From Leucobacter chromiiresistens (GTDB lineage: Bacteria > Actinomycetota > Actinomycetes > Actinomycetales > Microbacteriaceae), in the NCBI RefSeq assembly GCF_001477055.1, contig NZ_LDRK01000026.1, positions 1 to 64,000 on the forward strand: DNA of 64,000 bases, in the 5' to 3' direction. Shown here piece by piece: positions 7,091 through 15,502 of this stretch. The notes under the pieces were generated by a model. That model was not told where the DNA came from. It was given only the letters and a program-made list of their open reading frames with translations, and did not search any database. Both the position numbers and the translations under genes were made by a program. Position 1 is the first letter of the stretch; each line of letters begins with the position of its first letter.

Positions 7091-10000
7091 TCAGGACGCG
7101 CGGCGACGCCGCAGCACGAGCAGACTGCCGGCGGCGAAGAGTGCGCCCATGAGCGCGATCGTCACCGGCCACTGGAGGTCGGAGGCGCCGGTGTCGGCGA
7201 GCTCGCGCCTTCCTGCGGAGTCCGTACCGGCGGCACCCGCTGCACTGCCGTCGGCACCGGAGGCGGCCCCGGTCCCGTCATCTGCTCCCTCGTCAGGGCC
7301 GTCTGCCGGTTCGCCCGGTGCTCCGGGGACGCCCGGCTCGGCCGGAGCGCTGGGGTCGCCCGGGCCGCCCGGATCGATCGGGCTGGTCGCGTCGTCGGCG
7401 ACGGTGATGGTGTGCTCGCGCACCACCCCGTTCACGGTCACGGTGAGTGTCGCCTCTCCGACCCCGGTGGCGGTCAGCGCTCCAGTCGACGGGTTGAAGC
7501 GGACCACGCTTTCACCGGCTGCCTCGCTCGCGCTCGCGCTCACGGCGCGGCCGCGCTGATCCGTCTCGACCGATCCGTCGTCGACGATCACTCCGTCGCC
7601 TCCCCAGACCGCGCTCATCGGCCACTGCACCGGCACGATGCGCCCGCCGTCCTGCGAAATGGTGGCATCGACGGTGACGGCCTCTCCGACGGTCATCGCT
7701 GCTGGAACTGCTGCCGTCGCGCCGAGTGTGAGCTCGTCGACGCGGGGCTTCACCTCGGTGCGGAGCCAGTTCGTGCGGCTCGTCACGGGCGTCGGGTTGT
7801 GACCGACGACACCCGAGTTCGGGTTGATGCCGAGCATCGCCCAGCCGGTGAACCCGCCCTGATCGGGCGCGCCCGACGGCCCCTTACCGCTGTTGCCGCT
7901 GAGGAACGTCGATACGCCCTCATGGCTCGTCGCGTGGAATACCCCGGCGTGGCCGTTGATCGAGGCGATCGACTTGCCCGTGTCGGCGCGGAACTCCGCG
8001 AGCCGGTCCTGATACCGCTGCGCTTCGATGCGGTCGGAGAGTTGGCTGTCCTTGCTGCTCTTCGGATCGTCGACCGGATGGTGCGCGAACACCAGCACGC
8101 CCGTGATCGTCGAGTCCTGCTCAGCCTGGGCGAGCGCCTCCTCGAGGAAGCGCATCTGCTGCTTGTCGGAGCCGTTGAACGAGCCGTTCGCAGTGTTCAG
8201 CGTGACGAGAAGCGTGCCGCCCACTTGCTGCTTCGTCTTGGTCGGCCCGAACTCGGCGATGAAGTTCTCGATGGGGCCGCCCATCACCTCGTGGTTGCCC
8301 GGCACGTAGACCCACGGCAGCTGGTCGCCGATCTCATCGTCGAGAATTCTCCGCGCGAGTGCAAGGTCCTCGGGAGCGGCCTCGTCGACGAAGTCGCCGG
8401 TGATCACGAACATGTCGGGCTTCGCGGCGAGGATCTCGCGCAGCGTCTGCCGCGCCCCTTGCACGTTCGGCCCCTCGGGGTTGCGTGCGACGAATTGCGC
8501 GTCGCTCATCACGGCGATGCGTTGCGCGCGCTGATCGACGGTCCCGTTCGTGATGACGAGCGGATCGTGCACGACGGGTGCCTGCGGCTGCGCCACGTCG
8601 GGCGCCACGACAGCGCGGATGCCGGCGAAGCTGGTCTCGCCCTGGTACTGCTTCGCCGCCGAGGTCTCCATCATGCGCACCCGCTCGAGCTGCAGCGGGA
8701 AGGCGGTTCCGACGGGCACCGTGAACGTGATCTCCTGCCAGCCCGTCCAGCTCGTGTGCGGGCCGTCGAGGTTGATCGTCGTGCCGGCGCCGGTCTTCAT
8801 CTGGAGGCGGGGCCAGGTGCTCTTGCCGTCTCCGTGCATCCACATCGTGATCGCCTTCGGCTGCCCCGCGATCTCGATGGGTTCGGGTGCCACCGCGTAC
8901 GCGCCGCGCGTGCCCGTGGACGAAGCGAAGTCGTAGGTGAGTTTCAGTCCCGCCTCGCCGTTCGGTCCAGTCGCCTCCGAGATGGCACCGGTCGCCCGGT
9001 CCGAGCGGAAGGTCCAGTCCTTCCCGTTCGCGAGGTCCGACACCGGAGTCTCCTCCAGGCCGATGGTCACCGCGACGTCGACGCGGCGGTCTCCGGCGGC
9101 GAACGACACGGTCGCCGCCCCGGATGCCGTGCGCGGGGTGATGGTAAAGGTGTTGCCGTCGAGCGATTCGACAGCGACATCCGCACCCGCGGAAACCGTG
9201 AGATCTGCGGCCTCGATGGGTGCTCCGAAACCGTCACGGTCGAGCCCCGTGATCGTCACCGTCTCGCTGCCGTTCTGGTCGACCAGCGCGATGACGCTTC
9301 GGCTGGCACGGAGCCTGTCGAGCTCGCCGAGCACGCGCATCTCGCTCGTCGCCGACTTGCCGGCAGCGGTGAACGTGACGGGTGCGGTGCCCGGGGTCGC
9401 TCCGGTAACCTTCGCGGTGTCTCCGTCGATCGCAGTCAACGTCGCGTGTCCTCCTGCCACGGAGAACTCGCCCGTCGTAGCGAGCGCTCCGCGGTTCGCA
9501 TCGAGGCCGATGCCCGAGACGGTGCGCGAGAAGCCGGGGAACACCGCGTCGGCGTCGTCGAGCTTCGACTCGGGGCCGACGCTCACGTCGGTGACGCCGG
9601 CGTCCGGCGCGGTCGACGAGAACACGAGGCTGTTGGGTACGCTGCGCAGATGCCCGTCGGAGGGTGCATTGCCGACGCTCAGTTCGCTGGTGCCCGGCTC
9701 CCGCATGAGCAGGGTGCTGGATCCGCCGCCGTCGAGGTTGACCGCGTTGTGCGCGCCGAGTTCGACCATGAATTCCCCGAGCTCGTCGAGGGCCATGCCG
9801 CGCGAGTGGCTCTGTCGGCCGTCGAGGGAGACGACGATGACTTCGCTGCCGTCTTCGCTCACGCCGACGGCGGTGCGCGGCTCGCCCGGGGTAGGCGCAC
9901 CGACGACCGCTCCATCGGCGACGAGGCGCTGATTTCCGCTGATCGCGAGATCCACGTCGGCGCTCGCGGCGACCGTGACGGGCATCCGATCGCCGGGCTT

Positions 10001-10813
10001 CACGTCTGCGAAGAGGGCGACGGCCGATCCGCGCGCGAGCACGACGCCCGTTCCCGCGGCGATTGCGGTCGGCCCCGTGATCTCAGCGAGGTCGGCCGAG
10101 GTGCGTGTCACGACTCCGTCGGCGACCTCCACTCGAAGGAACTCCGGATCGATGTTCGCAGGTCCGCCGATCGCGCGCGCCATCGGGTACTCGCCCCACA
10201 TCGGAGTGAAGTACCCGATGCCGTCAAGCGGAATTCCGATGTTGTTGACGGTGCTCACCTGGTGCGCTGTACCCGAGATCTCGACGGTGGCGGCCGAGGT
10301 GAGCGCTTGGATGGCGGCGATGCCCTCGCTCATCGTGAAGCTCTCGACGGGCGACGCGCTCGTGGTCTTCACGCCCTCGCTCGACGAGACGTTGGTGCCC
10401 TGTGCGACACCCGAGTTGTTGATGTCGAAGAACGAGCCGTTGACCGCGGCGACGGCATGATCGCCGAGGGAGTGCTCGGTGACGGGAGCAGGCTTCGTCA
10501 GGCTGCCCGAGTCGCGCACGTCCATCGACAGCGTCGGGGTGGAGAGGTCTGCGACGAGCACGTCGCCCGTCACCCACCCCTCGCTCTGCAACCGGTCGAA
10601 GCTCGTCGCCTTCAGGCCCGGGGCGAGGTGACGCGTCTCAGCGCGGAGCAGGCTCGAATCGCGGCCGCCGAGATCGAGGCCTCCGGTGTCGGGCGACGCG
10701 TAGCTCGCCGTCAGGGTGTGCTGGGGTACGAGAGCGATGCCGCTCACTGCGATGCCGAGACCGAGCCCGGCTGCGAGCGCTGTTCTCAGGGGTGATCGTC
10801 GAGATGAAGACAC
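7091..10813 (-). CDS. Wall-anchored phosphodiester glycosidase / metallophosphoesterase
   Basis: A 1240-residue secreted multidomain protein. A hydrophobic signal segment follows SSSRRSPLRT. The phosphodiester-glycosidase (NAGPA-like) domain has NGSFFD (125-130) and NLDGGGSS (359-366). Ig-like repeats and a carbohydrate-binding-like beta-sandwich follow (about 590-735). The calcineurin-type phosphoesterase domain has GDFVD (from 806), GNHE (839-842), HH (911-912) and GHAGVFH (954-960). A Pro/Gly-rich linker leads to LADTG near 1205, a membrane segment and an RRRRAS tail, meaning class E sortase anchoring. The first phosphoesterase motif reads D-A-Q instead of D-x-H. GTG 10813 is chosen because AGAAAGG lies upstream and the signal peptide then starts correctly. 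It probably acts on glycosyl phosphodiesters at the cell surface, such as teichoic-acid-like polymers. Confidence 0.85.
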   Translation of the reverse strand: MSSSRRSPLRTALAAGLGLGIAVSGIALVPQHTLTASYASPDTGGLDLGGRDSSLLRAETRHLAPGLKATSFDRLQSEGWVTGDVLVADLSTPTLSMDVRDSGSLTKPAPVTEHSLGDHAVAAVNGSFFDINNSGVAQGTNVSSSEGVKTTSASPVESFTMSEGIAAIQALTSAATVEISGTAHQVSTVNNIGIPLDGIGYFTPMWGEYPMARAIGGPANIDPEFLRVEVADGVVTRTSADLAEITGPTAIAAGTGVVLARGSAVALFADVKPGDRMPVTVAASADVDLAISGNQRLVADGAVVGAPTPGEPRTAVGVSEDGSEVIVVSLDGRQSHSRGMALDELGEFMVELGAHNAVNLDGGGSSTLLMREPGTSELSVGNAPSDGHLRSVPNSLVFSSTAPDAGVTDVSVGPESKLDDADAVFPGFSRTVSGIGLDANRGALATTGEFSVAGGHATLTAIDGDTAKVTGATPGTAPVTFTAAGKSATSEMRVLGELDRLRASRSVIALVDQNGSETVTITGLDRDGFGAPIEAADLTVSAGADVAVESLDGNTFTITPRTASGAATVSFAAGDRRVDVAVTIGLEETPVSDLANGKDWTFRSDRATGAISEATGPNGEAGLKLTYDFASSTGTRGAYAVAPEPIEIAGQPKAITMWMHGDGKSTWPRLQMKTGAGTTINLDGPHTSWTGWQEITFTVPVGTAFPLQLERVRMMETSAAKQYQGETSFAGIRAVVAPDVAQPQAPVVHDPLVITNGTVDQRAQRIAVMSDAQFVARNPEGPNVQGARQTLREILAAKPDMFVITGDFVDEAAPEDLALARRILDDEIGDQLPWVYVPGNHEVMGGPIENFIAEFGPTKTKQQVGGTLLVTLNTANGSFNGSDKQQMRFLEEALAQAEQDSTITGVLVFAHHPVDDPKSSKDSQLSDRIEAQRYQDRLAEFRADTGKSIASINGHAGVFHATSHEGVSTFLSGNSGKGPSGAPDQGGFTGWAMLGINPNSGVVGHNPTPVTSRTNWLRTEVKPRVDELTLGATAAVPAAMTVGEAVTVDATISQDGGRIVPVQWPMSAVWGGDGVIVDDGSVETDQRGRAVSASASEAAGESVVRFNPSTGALTATGVGEATLTVTVNGVVREHTITVADDATSPIDPGGPGDPSAPAEPGVPGAPGEPADGPDEGADDGTGAASGADGSAAGAAGTDSAGRRELADTGASDLQWPVTIALMGALFAAGSLLVLRRRRAS

Positions 10814-11200
10814 GAGTTGCCGCAGACCTTTCTTGAGGTGGGAAGCGCGTGCGGCAGCTCGATCCGAAGTATCGGGCCGCCGGGCGCCCAGGTCAGCGTA
10901 GGGAAGTAAAGTAGCGCGAAGATTGCCCGCGGGTGGACGGGAGGATCGCCGGAGGCGCTGGCAGCGCATCGTCCGATCACGCACAGCGCGGGAACGTGGG
11001 TCTCGGCCGGCATGCGCCGGAGTGATCGCCCGGTTGTCGAGAGCGTATGCACGGCTTGTGCCGATCCTGATGCCAGAGGGCGGGGAACCCGGAGCTCATC
11101 GTCCAGACCCCATGAGTAGCGCGATCAACCGTCTCATGAGTGATGCATACCGGTCATCCCGATCGGGCGGAGAACCTCCTCCACGGCGACGCGAAGCGCG
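10814..11200. other. Gene-free stretch upstream of the surface enzyme
   Basis: About 390 bp separate the large surface enzyme and the next plus-strand gene. Open frames here are Arg-rich shadows. It should hold the promoters for both divergently oriented genes, but I see no clear operator, RNA gene or repeat. Confidence 0.5.
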
Positions 11201-11680
11201 GTGGCGCCCGAAGATTTGGTTAGCTCGGCACGGCGCCACCGCAGTTCCGGGTGCCTGACCCGCAGCGGTATCGAACGGCCGGTTGCGCTGGGAACGCCTC
11301 GCGTTTCAGCGCCAGGAGCGACCGGGTTCCTCTCCAACGGCGCGAGCATCTCGCCCACGCACACCATGGCTGATCTCTTCGAATTGGCGCTGGTGCACGA
11401 GGACGCTACGGTCAATGAGCTCCTCGACGCCAATACCGTCTGCATCGGTGCGCTCGCACTCGCGTGGGAAGTCCACGCGGGCTTCACTCCCGACGCGACG
11501 TGTTGGCTCATCCGCGTGCAGTCGGTCGAGGAGACCGGGGGCGACGCCGAGTACCTGTCGCTCTTCACCAACGCGGGCGATGCTGAGACGGCGACCGTCG
11601 ATGCCCGCTTCGGCGAACTCGCGAAGGCATCCGGCACGACGCCGAACGACCTCTCGAAGCTGCTCGAAGGAATGGAATAG
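11201..11680 (+). CDS. Hypothetical protein, unknown function
   Basis: I do not recognise this protein. The segment from MADLFELALVHEDATVNEL to the end (ATG at 11366, about 104 residues) has strong codon bias and a mixed, soluble composition, so it is probably coding. The open frame reaches back to a GTG at 11201 (159 residues in all), but the first 55 codons are less biased and no good ribosome site is seen, so the start is uncertain. The overlapping minus-strand frame is Ser-rich and looks like a shadow. It lies 109 nt before the VanZ-like gene on the same strand. Confidence 0.5.
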   Translation: MAPEDLVSSARRHRSSGCLTRSGIERPVALGTPRVSAPGATGFLSNGASISPTHTMADLFELALVHEDATVNELLDANTVCIGALALAWEVHAGFTPDATCWLIRVQSVEETGGDAEYLSLFTNAGDAETATVDARFGELAKASGTTPNDLSKLLEGME

Positions 11681-11789
11681 CGTCGCTCGACCGGGCGGCC
11701 ACGGATGCATCGCTCCGGCGCGCTACCGAGCTGCCGCAGCATCTGAATCGCGCGCTCGACTCCACCAGGCAGATCACCGGAAGCGGTGA

Positions 11790-12467
11790 ATGAAGATCAT
11801 CGAAGTCCCCATGCTCCCGATCGTGATTCCGCTGGGGATCGTGACGTTCCTCGTGCTGCTCCGTGTCCTCCGCTCTCGCGGTCGCATCACCCTCGCGCGG
11901 GCGTCGGTCGCCGCCGCTCTCGCGATCTATGCGGGGGGAGTGCTCGCGAACACGGTGTTTCCGATCCTCCTCCGCGATGGACCAGGGTTTCATGACGGAC
12001 CACGGCCGATACCTCTCTACCTCGTGCCGTTCGTGGACTATGAGTTCCAGGACGCTCTCATCAACATCGCAGTGTTCATTCCGCTCGGAGGGCTCATCCC
12101 TCTGCTGGCCGCGCGTGCGAGGTGGTGGGAGGTGTTGGCGATCGTCGCCGGCGCGAGCCTCGCTATCGAGCTGGCGCAGTTGGTCACCGCCCGTATTGTG
12201 CTGGGCGGTCACCTTGCAGATGTCAACGACTGGTTGACGAACATCTTGGGCGGCATGATCGGCTTCGGATTGTTCGCCCTCCTCACCCGCTCGACGAGGG
12301 GCGCCGCGTTCGTCGACCGCTTTCGGTGGCCGGCGCGGCAGGATCGGTTGACCACGGGGACCGTTGCAGACCCGACTCCCATCCCGGCTTCTCAGAACCA
12401 GCACCAGACGCATCCCGCGGAGTCGACGCAGCGCGTTACTTCGCGGAACGCGCCACCCGCCCCGTGA
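11790..12467 (+). CDS. VanZ-like membrane protein
   Basis: A 225-residue membrane protein with about five hydrophobic helices. The VanZ-family pattern is clear: IPLYLVPFVDYEFQDALINI followed by an NIAVFIPLGGLIP helix, then a C-terminal LADVNDWLTNILGGMIGFG block. VanZ proteins confer low-level teicoplanin resistance in enterococci, while most actinobacterial homologues have no known role. The last ~50 residues are a polar tail without helix character. The 3' end overlaps the convergent membrane-protein gene by 32 bp, so one of the two tails could be wrongly called, although both frames look coding. Confidence 0.8.
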   Translation: MKIIEVPMLPIVIPLGIVTFLVLLRVLRSRGRITLARASVAAALAIYAGGVLANTVFPILLRDGPGFHDGPRPIPLYLVPFVDYEFQDALINIAVFIPLGGLIPLLAARARWWEVLAIVAGASLAIELAQLVTARIVLGGHLADVNDWLTNILGGMIGFGLFALLTRSTRGAAFVDRFRWPARQDRLTTGTVADPTPIPASQNQHQTHPAESTQRVTSRNAPPAP

Positions 12468-12849
12468 TGATGCTGATCACACTCGTCGCGATCGCGACGA
12501 GCGCGAGAATGAGCACGACGGTGAGATAGAAGGGGTTCACCGGGACGCCCTGATACTCCGCGAGGATGACCACTCCTGCAGCACCGGCCCCGGGTACCCA
12601 GATCCACCGGCGCGACCCTGACTGCCCGTACAGAAACGCCCCCGCGATGAGACACACCAGGGTGAGGATCGTGGCACCGCTGCATGGGCCCCCATAGGTT
12701 CCGGGCCCGCACGTGCTCTGAAGATCAGGTGATGCGCCAGAGCGCGCCCCGACGACGATCAGGATCGCGCCCGAAGCCGCGCCGAGGAGACGAAGCACGC
12801 GCCGGAGGGAGCCTCGCTGGGGGTTCTGCGATGAGCTACGTGTCGGCAT
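12436..12849 (-). CDS. Small integral membrane protein
   Basis: A 137-residue protein with three or four hydrophobic segments (near residues 20-36, 58-75, 83-97 and 108-129) and a short basic N-terminus (QRGSLRRVLRL). I recognise no named family. It ends convergently with the VanZ-like gene, overlapping by 32 bp. It is the last chromosomal gene before the island attachment site, which starts about 215 bp upstream of its start codon. Confidence 0.6.
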   Translation of the reverse strand: MPTRSSSQNPQRGSLRRVLRLLGAASGAILIVVGARSGASPDLQSTCGPGTYGGPCSGATILTLVCLIAGAFLYGQSGSRRWIWVPGAGAAGVVILAEYQGVPVNPFYLTVVLILALVAIATSVISIITGRVARSAK

Positions 12850-13064
12850 CTTCGTTCAGTACCTTTCTCTGAAAACCAAAGGCCCGCACCGCCGTTCATG
12901 TGAGAACCCTCTCCGCAGGCTCGGTACGGCCACACCCCATCTTCCACCCCGCACACCGACTCCCGTGCATCTGCGCCGTAGTTGCGCATTCGCACGCCCG
13001 ATGCCGCAGGCACGGAACCAGTCAGCGCGAGGCCGCAACGTTCCCATCAGAACGTCTCGCAGTC
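12850..13064. other. Gene-free stretch before the island
   Basis: About 215 bp with no convincing coding frame. It is the sequence expected downstream of the tRNA before the island inserted, and it leads directly into the attL repeat and terminator. Confidence 0.4.
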
Positions 13065-13155
13065 CACCTCAGGAAACGCAACAGGCTCCCACCGCAAGTG
13101 CGGTGGGAGCCGATGGAGTAGGGCGTGCGGGACTTGAACCCGCGACCGATGGATT
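13065..13155. repeat. attL: displaced copy of tRNA 3' half plus terminator
   Basis: This 91-bp segment matches 25962-26053 with four substitutions and a 1-bp indel. The last 39 bp (13117-13155) match exactly and are the 3' half of the CAT-anticodon tRNA, from the discriminator base to the anticodon loop. Beyond 13155 the match stops abruptly, leaving only half a tRNA here, which is the classic left junction of an integrated element. Confidence 0.88.
13084..13111 (-). terminator. Original tRNA terminator, stranded at attL
   Basis: Perfect 12-bp stem (13084-13095 with 13100-13111) around AAGT. It lies just beyond the displaced tRNA 3' end and followed the tRNA before integration. The copy now serving the tRNA (25982-26009) has one stem mismatch. 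Confidence 0.7.
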
Positions 13156-13313
13156 GCGCGTTCGGGACAACATCGTGCGCTTCCCGCTCAATGCTGAGCG
13201 CGACGGAATTCATGCTGCAAATGACACCGAGTGGTACCCAATTCGCGATGATTCCAACGTAATTTCATTGATTTCGCGAGCACAGCGGTAAGTCGCGAAC
13301 AAGCTTCACCCGT

Positions 13314-14252
13314 GTGAACAGTACTGAGCTTCTGGCGGAATACCGACTCCATCTTCTTCGGCTCGGGCGATCGCCCGGAACCTTGAAACAACGGCTCGGC
13401 GATCTCAGCCGGTTGCATGCTCACGCCGGTCCGTTGGAAGACATCACCAAGACCGTCCTCGAGCAGCACCTCGACTTGCACTCGGCAGAGTGGTCGCCCG
13501 CCTACCGGAAGAAGGTATACGCCTCGTATCGATCCTTCTTCCAGTGGGCACGAAAACGGAAGCTCATCGCTCAGAATCCGAGTAGAGGGCTTGAAACGGT
13601 ACGAGTGCCACGGTACCTACCGCGCCCAGCACCCGAAGACGTCGTACTCGATGCGTTCGACAAAGCGTCGACGGTCGAAGCAGCCATGCTGTGCCTCGGC
13701 GCAACCCAGGGTCTCAGACGAAGCGAGATTGCTGCTGCTCACCCTGCCCAGAGGGACGGTATGTCACTCCGTGTGATCGGCAAAGGCTCGAAGGAAAGGT
13801 TGGTCCCGCTCGACCCTCTCACGCTGAGCCTCCTCGAGCAACTGGAGTCGGAGCAAGGGTGCGACGACTACTACTTCCGCGGTCGGTTCGGTGGCCATGT
13901 TCATCCAGCGACGGTGTACAAGTGGCTGAAGCAGCACCTGGGGACCGGGTGGAGCACGCACAACCTGCGGCATCGCGCGGCATCGCACGGCCTCCGCGAA
14001 ACGCACGATTTGCGAGGGGTGCAAGAACTCCTGGGTCATGCCTCTCTTGCGACCACTCAGATATACACCGAGGTGTCCACTGAACAGCTGACGTCGATCG
14101 TGACGGCGAACTCGCTGCGCACCAAGGTGATCGAGCGTCGCTTGAGCCAGACGTTACTCAATACCAACGTGCCTGCCACAGTGACCGATGCAGACGTCCA
14201 GCAAGCAATGAGAGTCCTCGCGCACCATCTGAGCCTTGTCCAAGACGGATGA
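13314..14252 (+). CDS. Tyrosine recombinase / integrase
   Basis: A 312-residue XerC/D-like site-specific recombinase. The N-terminal SAM-like core-binding domain covers about residues 1-90. The catalytic domain has Arg135 (GLRRSE), Lys in GKGSKER (156-162), His216-x-x-Arg219 (HNLRHR), His242 (LLGHAS) and the nucleophile Tyr251 (TQIYTEV), so the full catalytic set is present. The start is a GTG without a clear ribosome site. It begins 158 bp inside attL and reads into the island, so it is the probable integrase. The C-terminal ~50 residues after the Tyr motif extend beyond minimal Xer proteins. No excisionase gene was found. Confidence 0.9.
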   Translation: MNSTELLAEYRLHLLRLGRSPGTLKQRLGDLSRLHAHAGPLEDITKTVLEQHLDLHSAEWSPAYRKKVYASYRSFFQWARKRKLIAQNPSRGLETVRVPRYLPRPAPEDVVLDAFDKASTVEAAMLCLGATQGLRRSEIAAAHPAQRDGMSLRVIGKGSKERLVPLDPLTLSLLEQLESEQGCDDYYFRGRFGGHVHPATVYKWLKQHLGTGWSTHNLRHRAASHGLRETHDLRGVQELLGHASLATTQIYTEVSTEQLTSIVTANSLRTKVIERRLSQTLLNTNVPATVTDADVQQAMRVLAHHLSLVQDG

Positions 14253-14553
14253 GAGATTGGCGTGGTGGCGCGTTGCCATCGTGCCCTTCGTCTGCGGAAT
14301 CGCCGCAACGATTCCTGAGCGCGACGACCAGATCGCTCACCGTCGAAACAAGCCGGGCCGACCGATCGACTTCGGTCACCAGCAGAAGGAGCGCTACAAG
14401 AGCCGAAACGTCGTCGAGAGATGCTCTCACAAGCTCAAGCAATGGCGCGGCATCGCGACGCGCTCCGACAAGACCGCTCACAACTACCGAGCCGCCGTTA
14501 GCCTCGCCGCCAAACTGACATGGATGAAGACGGACCTGTCCCGTCCGGCCTGA
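14236..14553 (+). pseudogene. IS5-family transposase remnant (C-terminal end)
   Basis: The 3' part of this frame, from about 14330, reads HRRNKPGRPIDFG, then YKSRNVVERC, KQWRGIATRSDKTAHNYRAA and LAAKLTWM. This is the usual C-terminus of IS5-group DDE transposases (RNVVERxF...KQWRGxATRYDK...YRAA). The catalytic domain upstream is missing: the frame begins inside the integrase 3' end. It is therefore a truncated relic of about 75 codons. No terminal inverted repeats were identified. It shows that the island has taken in and lost insertion sequences. Confidence 0.75.
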
Positions 14554-14595
14554 GCACGGGCCGGCCGGACCGCAAGGATGAGGCAGGATGATGGA

Positions 14596-15246
14596 ATGAG
14601 TTCCTACGTCCGCCCCTTGATCAACGCGCCGGTCTTCCGCGATGCTGACGGCGGCGTAATCAACTATGGAAATCGGTGGCACGGGTCGCCTCCGGAGGAC
14701 ACCTACTCGGTCGACACGCATCCCGAGCGGTTCGCGCCGATCCACGTTGTCGCCGATGCCCTCATCGCGCACCTCCGAGAGACGTACGACGTCGAGGTCG
14801 ATGAAGGCGTTGAGGCGGCGGCCGATCTGCTGCGTGCTGAACTTCAAGATGTGGTGCGCGCCGTGCGGATTCGGCCCAATGATCCGAGGTGCGCGTCCTT
14901 GACGATGGTCTTCACCGCCTATCCGGGGATCCACATGCACGCGGGCCTATTGCACGACTTCTACTACCCAGGCTGCGGTTGCGACGCATGCGACTCGAGC
15001 TGGCAGGCCGAAGCCGATGAACTCGAGCAGCAAGTATTGGCGATCGTCAGCGGTAACTACCGAGAGACGATTGAACGCGGACTTCGCCCCTGGGTCGACT
15101 ACGCCTTCACCTATCCCGACGGCGCGAGCTCCGGAAAGTCCCGCTCTCAAGATCTTCCTGCCCAGCGTCTCAAAGACGCCAAACCCATCCTGCGCGCCCT
15201 TCCCAACGGGTGGCGTTCATGGCCGCGTTCGGCCTCAGTCTCTTGA
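14596..15246 (+). CDS. DUF6226-type conserved protein
   Basis: A soluble protein of 216 residues. The blocks YVRPLINAPVFRDADGGVI, NRWHGSPPEDTYSVDTHPERFAPIH, HAGLLHDFYYPGCGCDACD and a C-terminal LRALPNGWRSWP match a conserved actinobacterial family I recall as DUF6226. The CGCDACD cluster suggests metal binding, but no function is known. The ATG at 14596 has an AGGCAGGAT site upstream and gives MSSYVRPL, the expected family start. An opposite-strand frame across the same region is Arg/Val-rich and not credible. It sits between the transposase relic and the umuDC cassette. Confidence 0.8.
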   Translation: MSSYVRPLINAPVFRDADGGVINYGNRWHGSPPEDTYSVDTHPERFAPIHVVADALIAHLRETYDVEVDEGVEAAADLLRAELQDVVRAVRIRPNDPRCASLTMVFTAYPGIHMHAGLLHDFYYPGCGCDACDSSWQAEADELEQQVLAIVSGNYRETIERGLRPWVDYAFTYPDGASSGKSRSQDLPAQRLKDAKPILRALPNGWRSWPRSASVS

Positions 15247-15297
15247 CCAGTACGGCCTAGCGGCCACCCGCGCGTGCCATCGGACGACTTCCTAGCG

Positions 15298-15489
15298 CTA
15301 TCTGCTTGCGCGCCACTCCTCCCAGGGGAGAACATCTGGAATCGCGCGGAGAGTGCGCGCGATATTGCAGTCATCATCGAGGCACCGCACCGTGTTGATG
15401 TAGCGAAACGCTGGATCCCCACACGCAACGCACACGAACATGACGCCACCGTAGGTCACCCCGAAACCGAATCGCATCACCCGTCCCAT
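15298..15489 (-). CDS. Possible small zinc-ribbon-like protein
   Basis: A 63-residue frame with CVAC and, about 17 residues later, CLDDDC, which could form a small metal site, then an acidic/aromatic tail (DVLPWEEWRASR). No good ribosome site precedes the ATG at 15489; ATGs at 15477 and 15444 are alternatives. It lies 14 nt downstream of the umuC stop on the same strand. I do not recognise a family, and it may be spurious. Confidence 0.35.
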   Translation of the reverse strand: MGRVMRFGFGVTYGGVMFVCVACGDPAFRYINTVRCLDDDCNIARTLRAIPDVLPWEEWRASR

Positions 15490-15502
15490 TCGGCGGGAGG
15501 TT

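Noticed and set aside
6608-10795. 1395-residue open frame on the plus strand
   Set aside because: Arg/Val/His/Gly-rich translation without any domain. It is the antisense shadow of the GC-rich surface-enzyme gene, which has a signal peptide, catalytic motifs and a sorting signal.
11134-11742. 202-residue Ser-rich minus-strand frame
   Set aside because: Ser/Ala/Arg-rich antisense of a plus-strand gene with better codon bias.
13119-13155. A second tRNA gene at the left junction
   Set aside because: Only the 3' half is present, up to the anticodon loop. The D arm and 5' acceptor are absent, so it is an attachment-site remnant.
14158-14940. 260-residue minus-strand frame
   Set aside because: It overlaps the IS5 remnant and the DUF6226-type gene, both supported by family motifs on the plus strand. 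Its composition is shadow-like.
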